This document shows, one piece after another, positions 27,001-35,229 of a stretch of DNA of 64,000 nucleotides (position 1 is the first letter of the stretch; each line of letters starts with the position of its first letter). Location: positions 153,889 through 217,888 of the forward strand of contig JAGNEZ010000003.1 of assembly GCA_018003015.1 (NCBI GenBank). The letters are read 5' to 3'. The notes under the pieces are model-generated. The model made no database searches and was not told the origin of the DNA. It saw nothing but the letters and a program-made list of their open reading frames with translations. The DNA comes from Phycisphaerae bacterium. GTDB taxonomy: Bacteria > Planctomycetota > Phycisphaerae > UBA1845 > PWPN01. Both the position numbers and the translations under genes were made by a program.

Positions 27001-27287
27001 CCGCAGGTCACCCAGTTGCTCCCGTCCAGGAGCAGCGCCCGCCCCTCGTTGTGCACGCCGGTGGCAAAATGCCCCCCGCTGCCGGGGGCCGTGCCGTCGT
27101 GCGGATTCACCGGCGCGTCATCCACCGTCGAATCCGCATCGAAGGTGTAGTAGCTGATGAGCGACGGCTCGCCCGTCACCAAAGCCCGATAAGCGGCGAG
27201 ATCCTGAGCCGTCGCGGCCGACGCCGCCAGCCCGATTGCCGCGCTCGCCAACAGGGCCACTCCCATGCGGTGTTTGTGGTAGTGCAT
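24060..27287 (-). CDS. Large exported LamG-repeat protein with dockerin-like module
   Basis: A 1075-residue exported protein. GGAGG lies 9 bp before the ATG and a signal peptide ends at SAATAQ. Two LamG/concanavalin-like domains are visible, at about 30-250 and 375-600, each with SYYTFD/SYYSFD, GTIEAWV and WHHVAFVFDAG or WTHLAIVFNAG segments. Between and after them lie beta-rich Calx-like linkers, then a unique region (HFSDNPLSDPNDYLN onward) and a four-cysteine dockerin-like module (DADGDDDVDQVDFGAFQAC). No catalytic motif was found; a glycan-binding or structural surface role is inferred. Confidence 0.85.
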   Translation of the reverse strand: MHYHKHRMGVALLASAAIGLAASAATAQDLAAYRALVTGEPSLISYYTFDADSTVDDAPVNPHDGTAPGSGGHFATGVHNEGRALLLDGSNWVTCGPVEDFDFTSGQGTIEAWVKIDLGTFPPYWTYPTLFAVRTNAPYVVVYNFHHYAEYNILAPSLVSGYREVGGFDVAQGWTHLAIVFNAGHVLVYTGGNLLADLPDLPLPTTPSGLPFQIGSTGAEGANLWQGQMDEVAMYSTALDAATIQAHAGSFAPLPSLSPTNRLFVLPGDAGPQDVVISDLTPGAGGQPVRIDYDTNVLAVMLADDTPVTAGSTITVNQPDTTLTLKVSAVGMGDTEGDFVATIDYADPRPDLPLPATFRVAGVPSPELAAYKAAALADPALISYYSFDGANGADNDPNAPVHDATVLGTGTAFLPRTTTGGAALNVSSTTWMNCGQTEDFAFTDGTGTIEAWVRLPAVGYPQGTWATLFNVRDDSDGATGFSWVMHWPYAYEVYFGSPVSAGYLSAIYLLDDAWHHVAFVFDAGTSSDAGDDTVTMYVDGKLARIGPLSLPSVYNNAPLLVGSTASASSANYWLGQVDELAVYSSALTPAQIAAHYATMTMNVTPVRHEFTWPTATGPLAVTVALPNGELAPTGGKEVTLTFDSSLAVTLGGNPVTSGTPITILAGANSASLSVTAARAGGGTLTAVADGLLAGTAYYPVRLLDGTATVYVNDHFSDNPLSDPNDYLNALLRNDVGPGSGWNLAGDFVQMREAGHAWTTQGTMDFTWDRNELVGRLTDDFPVMTPDGVGVALVVSDAHVIVDNLTAVNRPGGQFADCSQELGLFSASRAGRDAEASTYFASSTGGLVVSFYYDQNGGSDPDTLVVTGSIMAMNKTKTTYAFGDDTGIKVIGTFALPVPVNLSSSIPLIATLKVKQSGWEVAVFCGTAMAAFTPTWDLPGLTTAMPGTLSGGWDANSLGNAAITDEFDGGAFVNLFYQDMGDGHAQVSMDQVKVCTGCQLPRPCGAIFADADGDDDVDQVDFGAFQACYGVLEFLSGQCVCFDRDQNQQINATDLQEFVNCFTGPAVHVVPATCSP

Positions 27288-27314
27288 TCGATCGTTCCTC
27301 CGAAATGAAGTGAA

Positions 27315-28370
27315 TCAGTCTAACCCCTCGGTCATGCGAACGAGCCTGCGTCTGCCGATAACCCGACGCTTCCTCCTGCCCGCGCCGCAGTGATCCGTGT
27401 GCGCCCGGTCATCCGCCTCGCCCCGCATCGGGGGCCGCGGGTTGTCCAGCACGTGACTGCTAGGGCTGAAACCCCAGAAGGTAGAAGAAACGCCCGTGTT
27501 TCCACGGGCGTTTTGGGGGCGCAGCGTTGACGGGGTCAGGGCTTGATGGCCGCGGCGACGGCACAGCAGCGCCAGGCCGCCCAGGCCCAGCAGCGCCAGC
27601 GAGGCCGGCTCCGGGACCACCGTTTGTATGCCATTGAACCACGTCTGGGCCATCAGATCGTAGCCGGCCTCGTTGGGGTGATTGATGCCGTTGGAAAACA
27701 GCGACTGATCGATCGTACCCAGGTAGTCCGGGTTGGTCAGGAAATTGACATACTGATCGACCATCGTGACGTTCTTGCCCAGCGACTGGTAGCTCGGCAC
27801 CAGCGTGTTGCGGATGTAGTTGTTGTAGCTGATGACCGAGGAATTGTACGTGTACATGGGGATGATCTGGGCGACGATCAGTTGAGCATCGGGCTTGTTG
27901 GTCACGATGGTGTTGACCAGCGTGTTCAGCCCGGTGGTGTCCTGGCCGTTCGTGCCGATCATGAGCAGGACGATGTCCGGATCGTCGGCTGCCAGCCAAT
28001 TGACGATGCCGCCCTGCAACGTGCCGGCCGAGGCGCCGCCATACCCGCGGTGGCCGTCCTGGCCCAAGTCCCGGAGATCCAGCGACGGCTTGTAGGTCCC
28101 GCCGTGCGTTGGGTCACCGAATGCCTTGTTCCACGGCTCCGCCGAACCGCCGACGAACTTGAAGTTGTAGCCGGCGTTCGTCAGCCGCGTGTACAGGCCG
28201 CTGCGATAACCAAACTCGAACGGGTGGTTGGCCCACGAGGGGTTGTCTGTGTAACCCGCGGTAATCGAATCGCCCAGCGGCATGATGCGGATCGGATCCG
28301 CGGCGGAGGCGGGCGTGGCGAGGGACAGCGCCACGATCGCGCCAAAGGCGAAGATGTTTCTAAAACACAT
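27315..28370 (-). CDS. SGNH/GDSL hydrolase with PEP-CTERM and anomalous C-terminal extension
   Basis: A 351-residue exported esterase-type hydrolase. ATG at 28370 opens a signal peptide ending at PASAA. Block I GDSITAGYT carries the nucleophile Ser; IGTNGQDT is block III; the closing NGINHPNEAGYD has the catalytic Asp/His region. A PEP-CTERM signal (VVPEPASL, hydrophobic helix, CRRR) follows, but the frame then runs on for about 70 residues of Pro/Arg-rich sequence, straight through a strong terminator hairpin. Removing one G just after CRRR would end the protein as RRRAIKP before the terminator, so a frameshift, in the genome or in the assembly, is likely. Confidence 0.82.
   Translation of the reverse strand: MCFRNIFAFGAIVALSLATPASAADPIRIMPLGDSITAGYTDNPSWANHPFEFGYRSGLYTRLTNAGYNFKFVGGSAEPWNKAFGDPTHGGTYKPSLDLRDLGQDGHRGYGGASAGTLQGGIVNWLAADDPDIVLLMIGTNGQDTTGLNTLVNTIVTNKPDAQLIVAQIIPMYTYNSSVISYNNYIRNTLVPSYQSLGKNVTMVDQYVNFLTNPDYLGTIDQSLFSNGINHPNEAGYDLMAQTWFNGIQTVVPEPASLALLGLGGLALLCRRRGHQALTPSTLRPQNARGNTGVSSTFWGFSPSSHVLDNPRPPMRGEADDRAHTDHCGAGRRKRRVIGRRRLVRMTEGLD
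27488..27513 (-). terminator. Intrinsic terminator inside the annotated SGNH reading frame
   Basis: On the minus strand an 11-bp perfect stem (AAACGCCCGTG / CACGGGCGTTT) closes a GAAA tetraloop, with TTTCTTCT on the 3' side. It lies 23 bp after the alternative TGA at 27538-27536 and 171 bp before the annotated stop, which supports the frameshift interpretation. Confidence 0.7.
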
Positions 28371-28455
28371 CACAAGAAGGACTCCTTGCATTGCCGGGAG
28401 TGAGTTCCGCAAATGCGTGTCTGACTCACGCCTGGATCAGCCTGCAATACGACGC

Positions 28456-29235
28456 TCATCTCCGGCGACGAAGGACGACCAGGCTCGCCAGTCCCAGCAG
28501 CGCCATGGTGGTCGGCTCGGGAGTCGGAGTTCCGAAGACATCGACCTCACGTATCACCGAGCCGGCCCCCCAGGTGTTGCCGGTGGTTTCCAGGAAGGCG
28601 AACTTGATGGCCACGACGCCGCTGGCAAGGACGCCGGTGGTATCGGTCACGTTCACCTTCGTGGAACCACCTTCAGTCTGTGCCTCGGAAAACGGCTGAT
28701 AGTCGACCGTTGCCAGTTGGGTGAAGTCAGATTCGCCCAGGTACTTCACCAGGACGTTGTACTTCTGGTTGGAAAACCCTGCACCCTGCCAGGCGGCGAT
28801 CGACTGGATTTCGGTGATGTCGTATCCCTGGCCCGTGCCCTCGCCAAGAGCGAACTCGCTCCAGGAGAGACCGTCCTTCCAGAGCCACGCCGTGCCGTCG
28901 AGAGCAGAGTAACTGACCAAGTCGAAGTCTCCGCCGGCGTTGCCGTCATTCAGTCCCTCAGGACGCATCCCGAAACCGTCTATTAGCATATATGGGCCGT
29001 GCGTGGCTATGACACCGGGCTGTTGCAGAAGGTCGTTGTTGCTGACGTCGGCCGCATAGTACACTTCGTCGTCCGTGGTGGATGGGTCGAACGGCCCGTA
29101 GGCATTCGGCGTTATCATCACCGCCGCCAAGGCCGGTGAGATGACCACTGCAAGCACGGCCAACACCGCGACTGCGGCGGACGGCCTGGTTGCCAAGATG
29201 CCAAACAGGGAATTCGTGCTTTCCTTTCGAGTCAT
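28456..29235 (-). CDS. PEP-CTERM sorting domain protein
   Basis: A 259-residue exported protein. ATG at 29235 has GAGGAG 7 bp upstream and starts a signal peptide (AVAVLAVLAVVISPALA). The body is a single beta-rich domain (DLVSYSALDGTAWLWKDG, VLVKYLGESDFTQLATVDY) of discoidin-like character, which fits a sugar-binding sandwich but has no catalytic motif. The C-terminus is a typical PEP-CTERM (TPEPTTMALLGLASLVVLRRRR). It lies upstream of the SGNH gene on the same strand, 85 bp apart, so the two may be cotranscribed and both need an exosortase. Confidence 0.85.
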   Translation of the reverse strand: MTRKESTNSLFGILATRPSAAVAVLAVLAVVISPALAAVMITPNAYGPFDPSTTDDEVYYAADVSNNDLLQQPGVIATHGPYMLIDGFGMRPEGLNDGNAGGDFDLVSYSALDGTAWLWKDGLSWSEFALGEGTGQGYDITEIQSIAAWQGAGFSNQKYNVLVKYLGESDFTQLATVDYQPFSEAQTEGGSTKVNVTDTTGVLASGVVAIKFAFLETTGNTWGAGSVIREVDVFGTPTPEPTTMALLGLASLVVLRRRR

Positions 29236-29766
29236 TGCATTTCTCCTCAACAAGTAGTTTGAGACTCCGAACTCCTCCGAGCTCAACAGATAGAAGAACC
29301 GCGACTCGCCCTCTCGCAGGGCGAGACCGATACGCTGGAGAGCCGGTTCAAGGCCCTATCATGCTTTCTCGAGCCGATACTCTCCTGCAAAATTAGCGGA
29401 GGGGACCCGTTCAGACGCAGGATGTCCCGCGCAGGCCAAGCCCACCTGCATGCTTCCTGAGGTTTTGCGGCCGGTACGCCGCCGGAGGGGCGAATGATCG
29501 CGGTCTGACGATCGTTCGGGGCGGCATGGAGACCCGGCCAACGCGCGGCTGTCAAGTACCTGGCCAAGCCCGAGGACCGCACTTTCACCCTCCTGCTACG
29601 AATTCCCTCTCCCTAGATTGAACGCTGATCCGCTGATCCAGCATCCCCATCTTAAAGCGGCGAGGAGGGAACATCAATCACAAATGCCCATTGTTTTGCG
29701 ACATGTCGCCGGTGGGCATCATCTGGGAAAACGCGTTTTCGATAGCAAAAATGAGGTGTGTCGGCT
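29236..29766. other. Intergenic region, 531 bp
   Basis: No gene is supported. A perfect 8-bp hairpin (CTCGCCCT / AGGGCGAG, 29305-29325) lies 70 bp upstream of the PEP-CTERM start and would be in its leader. The 33-bp copy of the terminator sequence begins at 29762. Confidence 0.4.
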
Positions 29767-29794
29767 TCAGGAAGGAGCTGGCCCTTCTCTCTTT
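29762..29794. repeat. Second copy of a 33-bp exact repeat
   Basis: Identical to 22811-22843, 6.95 kb away. Here it contains the stop codon and last codons of the small minus-strand ORF, and lacks the arm needed to form the terminator hairpin. Confidence 0.75.
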
Positions 29795-29955
29795 TCTGGA
29801 ATGCGCCCTGCCGTCCCGACGCGACTCTCCCGCCGGTGCCAGAGGAAGAGGCCCAGTGCGGTGGCCACGACACCGAACATGACGAGCGGCCAGGGCGGTG
29901 AACCCAGGCGCACAAGATGGCCCGCGTCACCGGCCATGAGCAGGATCTTTAGCAT
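29767..29955 (-). CDS. Small hypothetical membrane protein
   Basis: A 62-residue frame with one transmembrane segment (PLVMFGVVATALGLFLWHRR), an Arg-rich cytoplasmic side and a GAGAGGG site about 12 bp before the ATG. It lies 59 bp downstream of polX on the same strand. The last codons are formed by the 33-bp repeat. No family recognised; it may be real but is short. Confidence 0.4.
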   Translation of the reverse strand: MLKILLMAGDAGHLVRLGSPPWPLVMFGVVATALGLFLWHRRESRVGTAGRIPEKREGPAPS

Positions 29956-30014
29956 GCGCGTCGTCGTCCCTCTCTGTTGCCGGGCAGAGCCGCGGTGGCG
30001 GAGGGGTGACGCGG

Positions 30015-31733
30015 TCACTGACGCTTGGCTGCAATCCACTTCTTGAGCTTGGCCAGCGGCCAGGTGTTGACCACATCCTCGGCCGTGGCCCAACCTCGGC
30101 GGGCGGTCACAATGCCGAGCATGAGCTGGTCGAGCTGATCGGTATCGTGGGCATCGGTGTCGATGCACACACGGCAGCCGGCTTTGATCGCCTGACGGAT
30201 GTGGACATCCTTGAGATCCAAACGTTGCCAGGAGGCACTGACTTCCAGGGCCGTGCCGGTCTTGGCCGCGGCCTTGAACACTGCATCCCATTCCAGATCC
30301 ATCGCATCGCGGCGACCGAGCAGCCGGCCGGAGGGATGACCGATCACATTCACGTGGGGGTTTTCCATGGCCGCGATGGTGCGGGCGGTGACCCTGGCCC
30401 GATCCTGGCCCTGGGCAGCGTGAATGCTGGCGATCACCCAATCGAGTTGGATAAGCAGCTCGTCGGGGTAGTCCAGTGTGCCGTCGGAGAGGATATCACA
30501 CTCGATACCCGCTAGAACGGTGATTCCTTCCACCTTGCCGTCGGCCGCACGGATCCGCTTGATGTGCCGCCTGAGATCCTCGATCGACAGGCCGCCGGCG
30601 ATGGCCGAGCTTCGCGAGTGCTCGGTGACGGCAATGTAGCTGTAGCCGCGCTCCTTGGCCGCCTTGGCCATCTCCTCGACGCTGCACCGGCCGTCGCTGG
30701 CGGTGGTGTGCATGTGCAGGTCGCCGCGGATGTCGGCCAGCTCGATCAGCTTGGGCAGCTCGGCGTCAAGCTCGCCGCGATCTTCGCGAAGCTCGGGCGG
30801 AATGAACGGCAGACCGAGCTTGGCATAGATCTCCGCCTCCTCCTTGCCTGCGATCAGCTTCTCGCCCTTGAACAGGCCATACTCGTTGAGCTTGAAGCCC
30901 TTCTTGATGGCGATCTCGCGAAGCCGGACGTTGTGCTCCTTCGAGCCGGTGAAGTACTGCAGGGCGGCGCCGAAGGACTCGGTCGGCAGAACCCGCAGAT
31001 CGACCTGAATCTCTCCTCCTTCCGAACTGGCTACGAGGATCGACGCCTTGGTATCGCCTGAGGCGCGCACGCCGCTCACCTCCGGCAGCTTGGTGAACGC
31101 GTCGATGACCGCTTGGAGGTCGGCCGCCTCGCAGAGCAGGTCGATATCGCCCAGGGTCTCCTTGCCTCGCCTCAGCGAGCCGGCCGGTATGACCCTTTTC
31201 ACGCCTGGCAAGGCGGCGACCCGACTCCGAAGCGATTCGGCGATCGCATACCCGACGCCCAGCGGTGTTCGCCCGGCCGAGCGGGCCAGGAACTCGATGC
31301 CCTCCTGAATCTTGGCGATGCTCTTGGTCCCGAAGCCGGACAACTGCTCGACTTTGCCCGCGGCGATGGCCGCCTGCAGGTCCTCGATACTCCCAACGCC
31401 CAACTCGTGGTAAAGGGCCCCGACCTTCTTGGGACCGAGGCCGGGGATACTCATCACTTTCAGAAGCCCGGCGGGCAACGAGGCCATCAGCTCTTCGTGG
31501 AGCGTGATCCGCCCCTCGGCCAGGAACTGGCGAATGCGTTCGGCGGTGCTCTTGCCAATCCCTGGAACGGTCTCCAAGTCATCTCGCTCGGCCAGTGCCG
31601 CGATGTCCTCGGTTAGGTCGTCGATGGCCCTGGCCGCCCGGCGGTAGGAGTTGATCCGAAAGCGATCCTCCCCTTTGATCTCTAGGAGATCCGCTATCTG
31701 CTCGAATCGCTTGACAAGTTCCGCATTGAGCAT
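30015..31733 (-). CDS. polX: DNA polymerase/3'-5' exonuclease PolX
   Basis: A 572-residue family X polymerase for base excision and gap-filling repair. In order: helix-hairpin-helix segments ([39 protein letters not shown]), the nucleotidyltransferase core [16 protein letters not shown] with its catalytic aspartates, and a C-terminal PHP exonuclease domain with [22 protein letters not shown] and [12 protein letters not shown]. Length and domain order are typical of bacterial PolX. It is divergent from lpxD, 100 bp away. Confidence 0.95.
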   Translation of the reverse strand: MLNAELVKRFEQIADLLEIKGEDRFRINSYRRAARAIDDLTEDIAALAERDDLETVPGIGKSTAERIRQFLAEGRITLHEELMASLPAGLLKVMSIPGLGPKKVGALYHELGVGSIEDLQAAIAAGKVEQLSGFGTKSIAKIQEGIEFLARSAGRTPLGVGYAIAESLRSRVAALPGVKRVIPAGSLRRGKETLGDIDLLCEAADLQAVIDAFTKLPEVSGVRASGDTKASILVASSEGGEIQVDLRVLPTESFGAALQYFTGSKEHNVRLREIAIKKGFKLNEYGLFKGEKLIAGKEEAEIYAKLGLPFIPPELREDRGELDAELPKLIELADIRGDLHMHTTASDGRCSVEEMAKAAKERGYSYIAVTEHSRSSAIAGGLSIEDLRRHIKRIRAADGKVEGITVLAGIECDILSDGTLDYPDELLIQLDWVIASIHAAQGQDRARVTARTIAAMENPHVNVIGHPSGRLLGRRDAMDLEWDAVFKAAAKTGTALEVSASWQRLDLKDVHIRQAIKAGCRVCIDTDAHDTDQLDQLMLGIVTARRGWATAEDVVNTWPLAKLKKWIAAKRQ

Positions 31734-31757
31734 GATTTACCGCTCACAGGGGTTTCA

Positions 31758-31787
31758 TTGACACTGCCACGCCAGCGGCCCTATTAT
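31758..31787 (+). promoter_or_regulatory. Sigma70 promoter for the lpxD operon
   Basis: TTGACA (31758-31763) and TATTAT (31782-31787) with an 18-bp spacer. Immediately downstream CCCCCTC/GAGGGGG (31789-31795 and 31804-31810) can form a hairpin followed by TCCTTT; its left arm overlaps the predicted start, so its role is unclear. Confidence 0.6.
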
Positions 31788-31833
31788 ACCCCCTCGTAGG
31801 CAGGAGGGGGTCCTTTAACAGGCATCGGTCTTG

Positions 31834-32904
31834 ATGACATTGACGCTCGCGGAACTGACGGCCTTCATCACTTCCCAGGGCATCCCCTGCACGGTGGACG
31901 GCGATGCGTCGGTCTGCATCCGCGCCGTAGCCACGCTTGAGGAGGCGGGGGAAGGCCAGGTCAGCTTCCTGTCGAACCCAAAATACGAGGGGCAGCTGGC
32001 CACCACCCGGGCGGCGGCGGTCTTTGTCAAACCCGACGTTGCAGCCCAGCAGAAGATGACCCTGGTTCGCACGCCTGACCCGTACGCGGCGGTGACGGCC
32101 GCCATTGTGCGTCTACACGGTTATCGGCGGCATCCGCAGTGGGGTCTCTCCGACCGAGCCGCGATTGCCAGGACTGCCCGGGTTGGGGCCGAGGCGAACA
32201 TCGGCCCTGGCGTCTACATCGCCGAGAACGTCATCCTCGGGGACAACGCAACCGTCTACCCGGGAGTTTACATCGCCCAAGGATGTCGGATTGGGCGCGA
32301 TGTGATCCTGTACCCCAACGTTGTCATCTACGACGGCTGCGTGCTGGGCGACCGAGTGACCATTCACGCCGGCTCGGTGATCGGCGAAGACGGGCTGGGC
32401 TACGCACCCGTTGGCGAGAAGTGGGTCAAGATACCGCAGATCGGCAGTGTCATCATCGGAGATGACGTGGAGATCGGGGCGAACTGCACCATCGACCGGG
32501 CCACGCTGGGCAATACGGCCATTGGCAGCGGGACCAAGTTCAGCAATCTGGTCGCGATCGGACACGGCACGCGGATCGGCGAGGACTGCATGTTCGTAGC
32601 CCAAGTGGGCGTGGCTGGCTCGGTTCAGGTCGGGCGTCATGTGACCATGGCCGGCCAGGCAGGCATCGTCGGGCACATCACGATTGGCGATCACGCCACG
32701 GTCGGTGCCAAGGCGGGGGTAACCAACTCGGTGGAGCCGGGTGTTACCGTGCTGGGCCAGCCGGCAGTGCCCATCAAGGACTGCCGCCGGCAGATAGCCA
32801 TCGTTCAGCGGCTGCCGGAAATCAAGAATGAGATTCGCCGTCTTCGGCAGGACGTCGACCGTCTTCGCGCACAGATCCAGAACGACGTTGAGCCGCCCTC
32901 CTGA
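31834..32904 (+). CDS. lpxD: UDP-3-O-acylglucosamine N-acyltransferase LpxD
   Basis: A 356-residue acyltransferase that adds the N-linked hydroxyacyl chain in lipid A synthesis, in the cytoplasm. The N-terminal LpxD uridine-binding domain (TLEEAGEGQVSFLSNPKYE) is followed by a left-handed beta-helix of hexapeptide repeats, with the catalytic His in the AIGHGTRIGED region, and a C-terminal helix. ATG at 31834 is used rather than the TTG one codon upstream. It is followed 8 bp later by lpxI. It implies an outer membrane with lipid A. Confidence 0.95.
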   Translation: MTLTLAELTAFITSQGIPCTVDGDASVCIRAVATLEEAGEGQVSFLSNPKYEGQLATTRAAAVFVKPDVAAQQKMTLVRTPDPYAAVTAAIVRLHGYRRHPQWGLSDRAAIARTARVGAEANIGPGVYIAENVILGDNATVYPGVYIAQGCRIGRDVILYPNVVIYDGCVLGDRVTIHAGSVIGEDGLGYAPVGEKWVKIPQIGSVIIGDDVEIGANCTIDRATLGNTAIGSGTKFSNLVAIGHGTRIGEDCMFVAQVGVAGSVQVGRHVTMAGQAGIVGHITIGDHATVGAKAGVTNSVEPGVTVLGQPAVPIKDCRRQIAIVQRLPEIKNEIRRLRQDVDRLRAQIQNDVEPPS

Positions 32905-32912
32905 GACTCGCC

Positions 32913-33755
32913 ATGAACCAGACCAGCGCCAACCCGCTCGGACTCATTGCCGGGGCCGGCCGCTTCCCGTTCCTGGTGGCCGAGGGTGCCCGGCGGAAGG
33001 GCCGCCCGGTGATCGCCGTCGGTCTTCGAGGTCTGGCGGATCCGCAATTGGCCCAGACCGTGGATCGCTTATACTGGTCGGGCGTGGTGCGACTGGGCCG
33101 GTGGATCCGGGTGTTCCGCCGTTGCGGCGTGCGTGAAGCGATCATGGCGGGCTCGGTTCGCAAGTCGGAGATGTACGGGCGGTTCCGGCTGATCCGGTTT
33201 CTCCCGGATTGGACCAGCTTCAAGCTGTGGTTCTTCGAGGTGGCCGACCGGCGAAACGACACGATCCTTCGGGCCACGGCGGAGTGCATGCAGCGAAGGG
33301 GTGTGACCTTGGTCGATTCCGTCCAATACTGCCGCGAACACCTTCCGCCCCCGGGCGTCCTGACCAGGCGGCAGCCATCACCCGCCCAGGACAAGGACAT
33401 CGCGTTCGGTTGGACGATCGCCAAGGAGATGGGCCGGCTCGACATCGGGCAGTCGATCGCGGTGAAAGAACAGGAAGTCATCGCGGTCGAGGCGATCGAG
33501 GGGACCGATCGCATGATCGAGCGGGCCGGGCAGCTCTGCCGGCACGGCGGATGGATGCTGATCAAGGTGGCCAAGCCGGACCAGGATCCGCGTTTCGATG
33601 TTCCGACCATCGGGCCGGACACCGTCGCCAATCTACATCGCCACGGCGGACGAGCTTTGGTCTTTGAGGCGGGACATACCCTGGTCATCGATCGGGAGAG
33701 GCTGGTTGAGGCCGCCGACCAACTGGGGATCGTCGTGGTCGCCCATAAGTCGTAA
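32913..33755 (+). CDS. lpxI: UDP-2,3-diacylglucosamine diphosphatase LpxI
   Basis: A 280-residue LpxI (DUF1009) protein, the alternative to LpxH for hydrolysing UDP-2,3-diacylglucosamine to lipid X and UMP. Recognised by GLIAGAGRFPFLVAEGARR at the start, MAGSVRKSEMY, a central DKDIAFGWTIAKEMGRLDIGQ and the C-terminal VKEQEVIAVEAIEGTDRMI followed by KVAKPDQDPRFDVPTIGP. Placement directly after lpxD supports the assignment. Confidence 0.92.
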   Translation: MNQTSANPLGLIAGAGRFPFLVAEGARRKGRPVIAVGLRGLADPQLAQTVDRLYWSGVVRLGRWIRVFRRCGVREAIMAGSVRKSEMYGRFRLIRFLPDWTSFKLWFFEVADRRNDTILRATAECMQRRGVTLVDSVQYCREHLPPPGVLTRRQPSPAQDKDIAFGWTIAKEMGRLDIGQSIAVKEQEVIAVEAIEGTDRMIERAGQLCRHGGWMLIKVAKPDQDPRFDVPTIGPDTVANLHRHGGRALVFEAGHTLVIDRERLVEAADQLGIVVVAHKS

Positions 33756-33765
33756 CGAGGACGAC

Positions 33766-34281
33766 ATGGCCAAGCAGCTCACTGACGAGACGATCGCGAC
33801 CGCCGAGAATCTCTTTCGCGAGTACCTGCGTGACCGGGGCTTGAAGTACACGCACGAGCGAAAGACCGTGCTCCGCGAGGTGCTGGGTAACCCGGACCAC
33901 TTCGAAGCCGAGCAACTCCTGGTCGATCTTCGCCAAGCCGGCCGGCGGGTCGCCAAGGCCACGATCTACCGTACCCTGCCGTTGCTGGTCAACTGCGGCA
34001 TCCTCAAGCAGGTCCAGTTCGGCGACAAGCTGACCCGCTACGAGCACACCTTTGGCCAGAACGCTCACGATCACATGGTCTGCGGACACTGCCACAAGAT
34101 CATCGAGTTCAGCAGCGAGGACGTGGTCAGGCTGCGCACGGTGCTGGCCTCGCGGTTCCGTTTCCATGCCTTGAGTCACCGGTTCCAGATCAGCGGCCTC
34201 TGCTGGGAGTGTGTTCAAGCGGCCCCGGCCGGCGAGCGGCCTTTCGTGCCCACCGATGATACGGCTCCCCGAAGGCGGTAG
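33766..34281 (+). CDS. Fur-family transcriptional regulator
   Basis: A 171-residue metal-responsive repressor. The winged helix has YTHERKTVLREVL and VAKATIYRTLPLLVNCG; the dimerisation domain has HDHMVCGHCHKIIEF and a late CWEC, giving two CxxC pairs for a structural zinc site. ATG at 33766 follows GAGG by about 5 bp. It sits 10 bp after lpxI, so it is probably in the lipid A operon. Whether it senses Fe, Zn or peroxide cannot be decided from sequence. Confidence 0.88.
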   Translation: MAKQLTDETIATAENLFREYLRDRGLKYTHERKTVLREVLGNPDHFEAEQLLVDLRQAGRRVAKATIYRTLPLLVNCGILKQVQFGDKLTRYEHTFGQNAHDHMVCGHCHKIIEFSSEDVVRLRTVLASRFRFHALSHRFQISGLCWECVQAAPAGERPFVPTDDTAPRRR

Positions 34282-34335
34282 GCGCGCATGGTTCCCCAGA
34301 CGCGGCGTGACGCGCCGCACGTTCCACACAAGAAG

Positions 34336-34363
34336 AAACCCGGCAGGGTCGTGTGCCGGGTTT
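34336..34363. terminator. Bidirectional terminator between fur-like gene and rplT
   Basis: A perfect 10-bp stem (AAACCCGGCA / TGCCGGGTTT) with an 8-nt loop, centrally placed between convergent genes. A-rich sequence on one side and T-rich on the other let it act on both strands. Confidence 0.7.
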
Positions 34364-34407
34364 CTGGGGTCTTCATTTGTCGTGGTCGCCTGACCTTGTC
34401 GAGAGGA

Positions 34408-34767
34408 TCAGGCTTTGGCCGCGTTCGCGGTCATGGCGACCAGCTTGTCGAAGGCTGCGGCGTCGGTAATCGCGAGTTCGCTGAGCATCTTGCGGTTCAG
34501 GCCGACAGACAGCTTGCGCAGGCCGGCCATGAACCTGGAGTAGCTCGTTCCCCGGGCGCGGCAGGCCGCGGTGATGCGGGTGATCCACAGGGAGCGGAAG
34601 TCCCGCTTCTTCAGGCGGCGATCGCGATAGGAGTTGATCCCCGCGCGGGTCACCGCAAAGATCATGATTCGTGTCAGCTTGCTGTGGGCGGCGCGATAGC
34701 CCTTGGTGGCGGTCCGAAGCCGCCGAACCTTTCTCGCCCTGACAGCACCAGAGGTCCCGCGTGGCAT
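34408..34767 (-). CDS. rplT: 50S ribosomal protein L20
   Basis: A 119-residue basic protein matching L20: MPRGTSGAVRARK at the start, TKGYRAAHSK, YRDRRLKKRDFRSLWITRI and the closing LSELAITDAAAFDKLV. ATG at 34767 has GAGGAG 6 bp upstream; the longer upstream frame is not needed. It follows rpmI by 71 bp. Confidence 0.95.
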   Translation of the reverse strand: MPRGTSGAVRARKVRRLRTATKGYRAAHSKLTRIMIFAVTRAGINSYRDRRLKKRDFRSLWITRITAACRARGTSYSRFMAGLRKLSVGLNRKMLSELAITDAAAFDKLVAMTANAAKA

Positions 34768-34838
34768 ATTGTTCTCCTCGTGTCCTTCCCCGGCCGGGCC
34801 GGGCATTCGTCAACTCGTCAGCTGCTCGCCCGGGCCGC

Positions 34839-35045
34839 CTAAACGCCCAGAGCCTCGATGACCTTCTTCGCATCTCCGGGGGCCATGACTCGGCTCTGGC
34901 GAAGCTTCCGCAACCGCTTGGCCGAACGACCGCTCAGCAGATGCCCGCGGAATGACTGCTTTCGCCTGACCTTACCCTTGGCGGTGATCTTGACTCTCTT
35001 CTGCAATCCCTTGTGCGTCTTGCGTCTATGAGCACATCTCGCCAT
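34839..35045 (-). CDS. rpmI: 50S ribosomal protein L35
   Basis: A 68-residue basic protein with the L35 pattern: HRRKTHKGLQKRVKITAKGKV, then SFRGHLLSGRSAKRLRKLR and the C-terminal VMAPGDAKKVIEALGV. It pairs with rplT downstream. The usual neighbour infC is not upstream; the preceding gene is an acylphosphatase 184 bp away. Confidence 0.93.
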   Translation of the reverse strand: MARCAHRRKTHKGLQKRVKITAKGKVRRKQSFRGHLLSGRSAKRLRKLRQSRVMAPGDAKKVIEALGV

Positions 35046-35229
35046 GAATCATCTCGCTATGCTGCTGGTCAACTTCGTCCCCGCGATCCCGCCTGGGACG
35101 TCCTTCAGTTCCTCCGCGGTCACGCGGGGAGTAGGATTCGACGGAAGACCCCGACCTCAGCGGCCCGGGCATCCATAGAACTGCACATTCTACCAAGCCG
35201 GGGAGGCAAAGCAAGTCCGGCAGCCCAGC

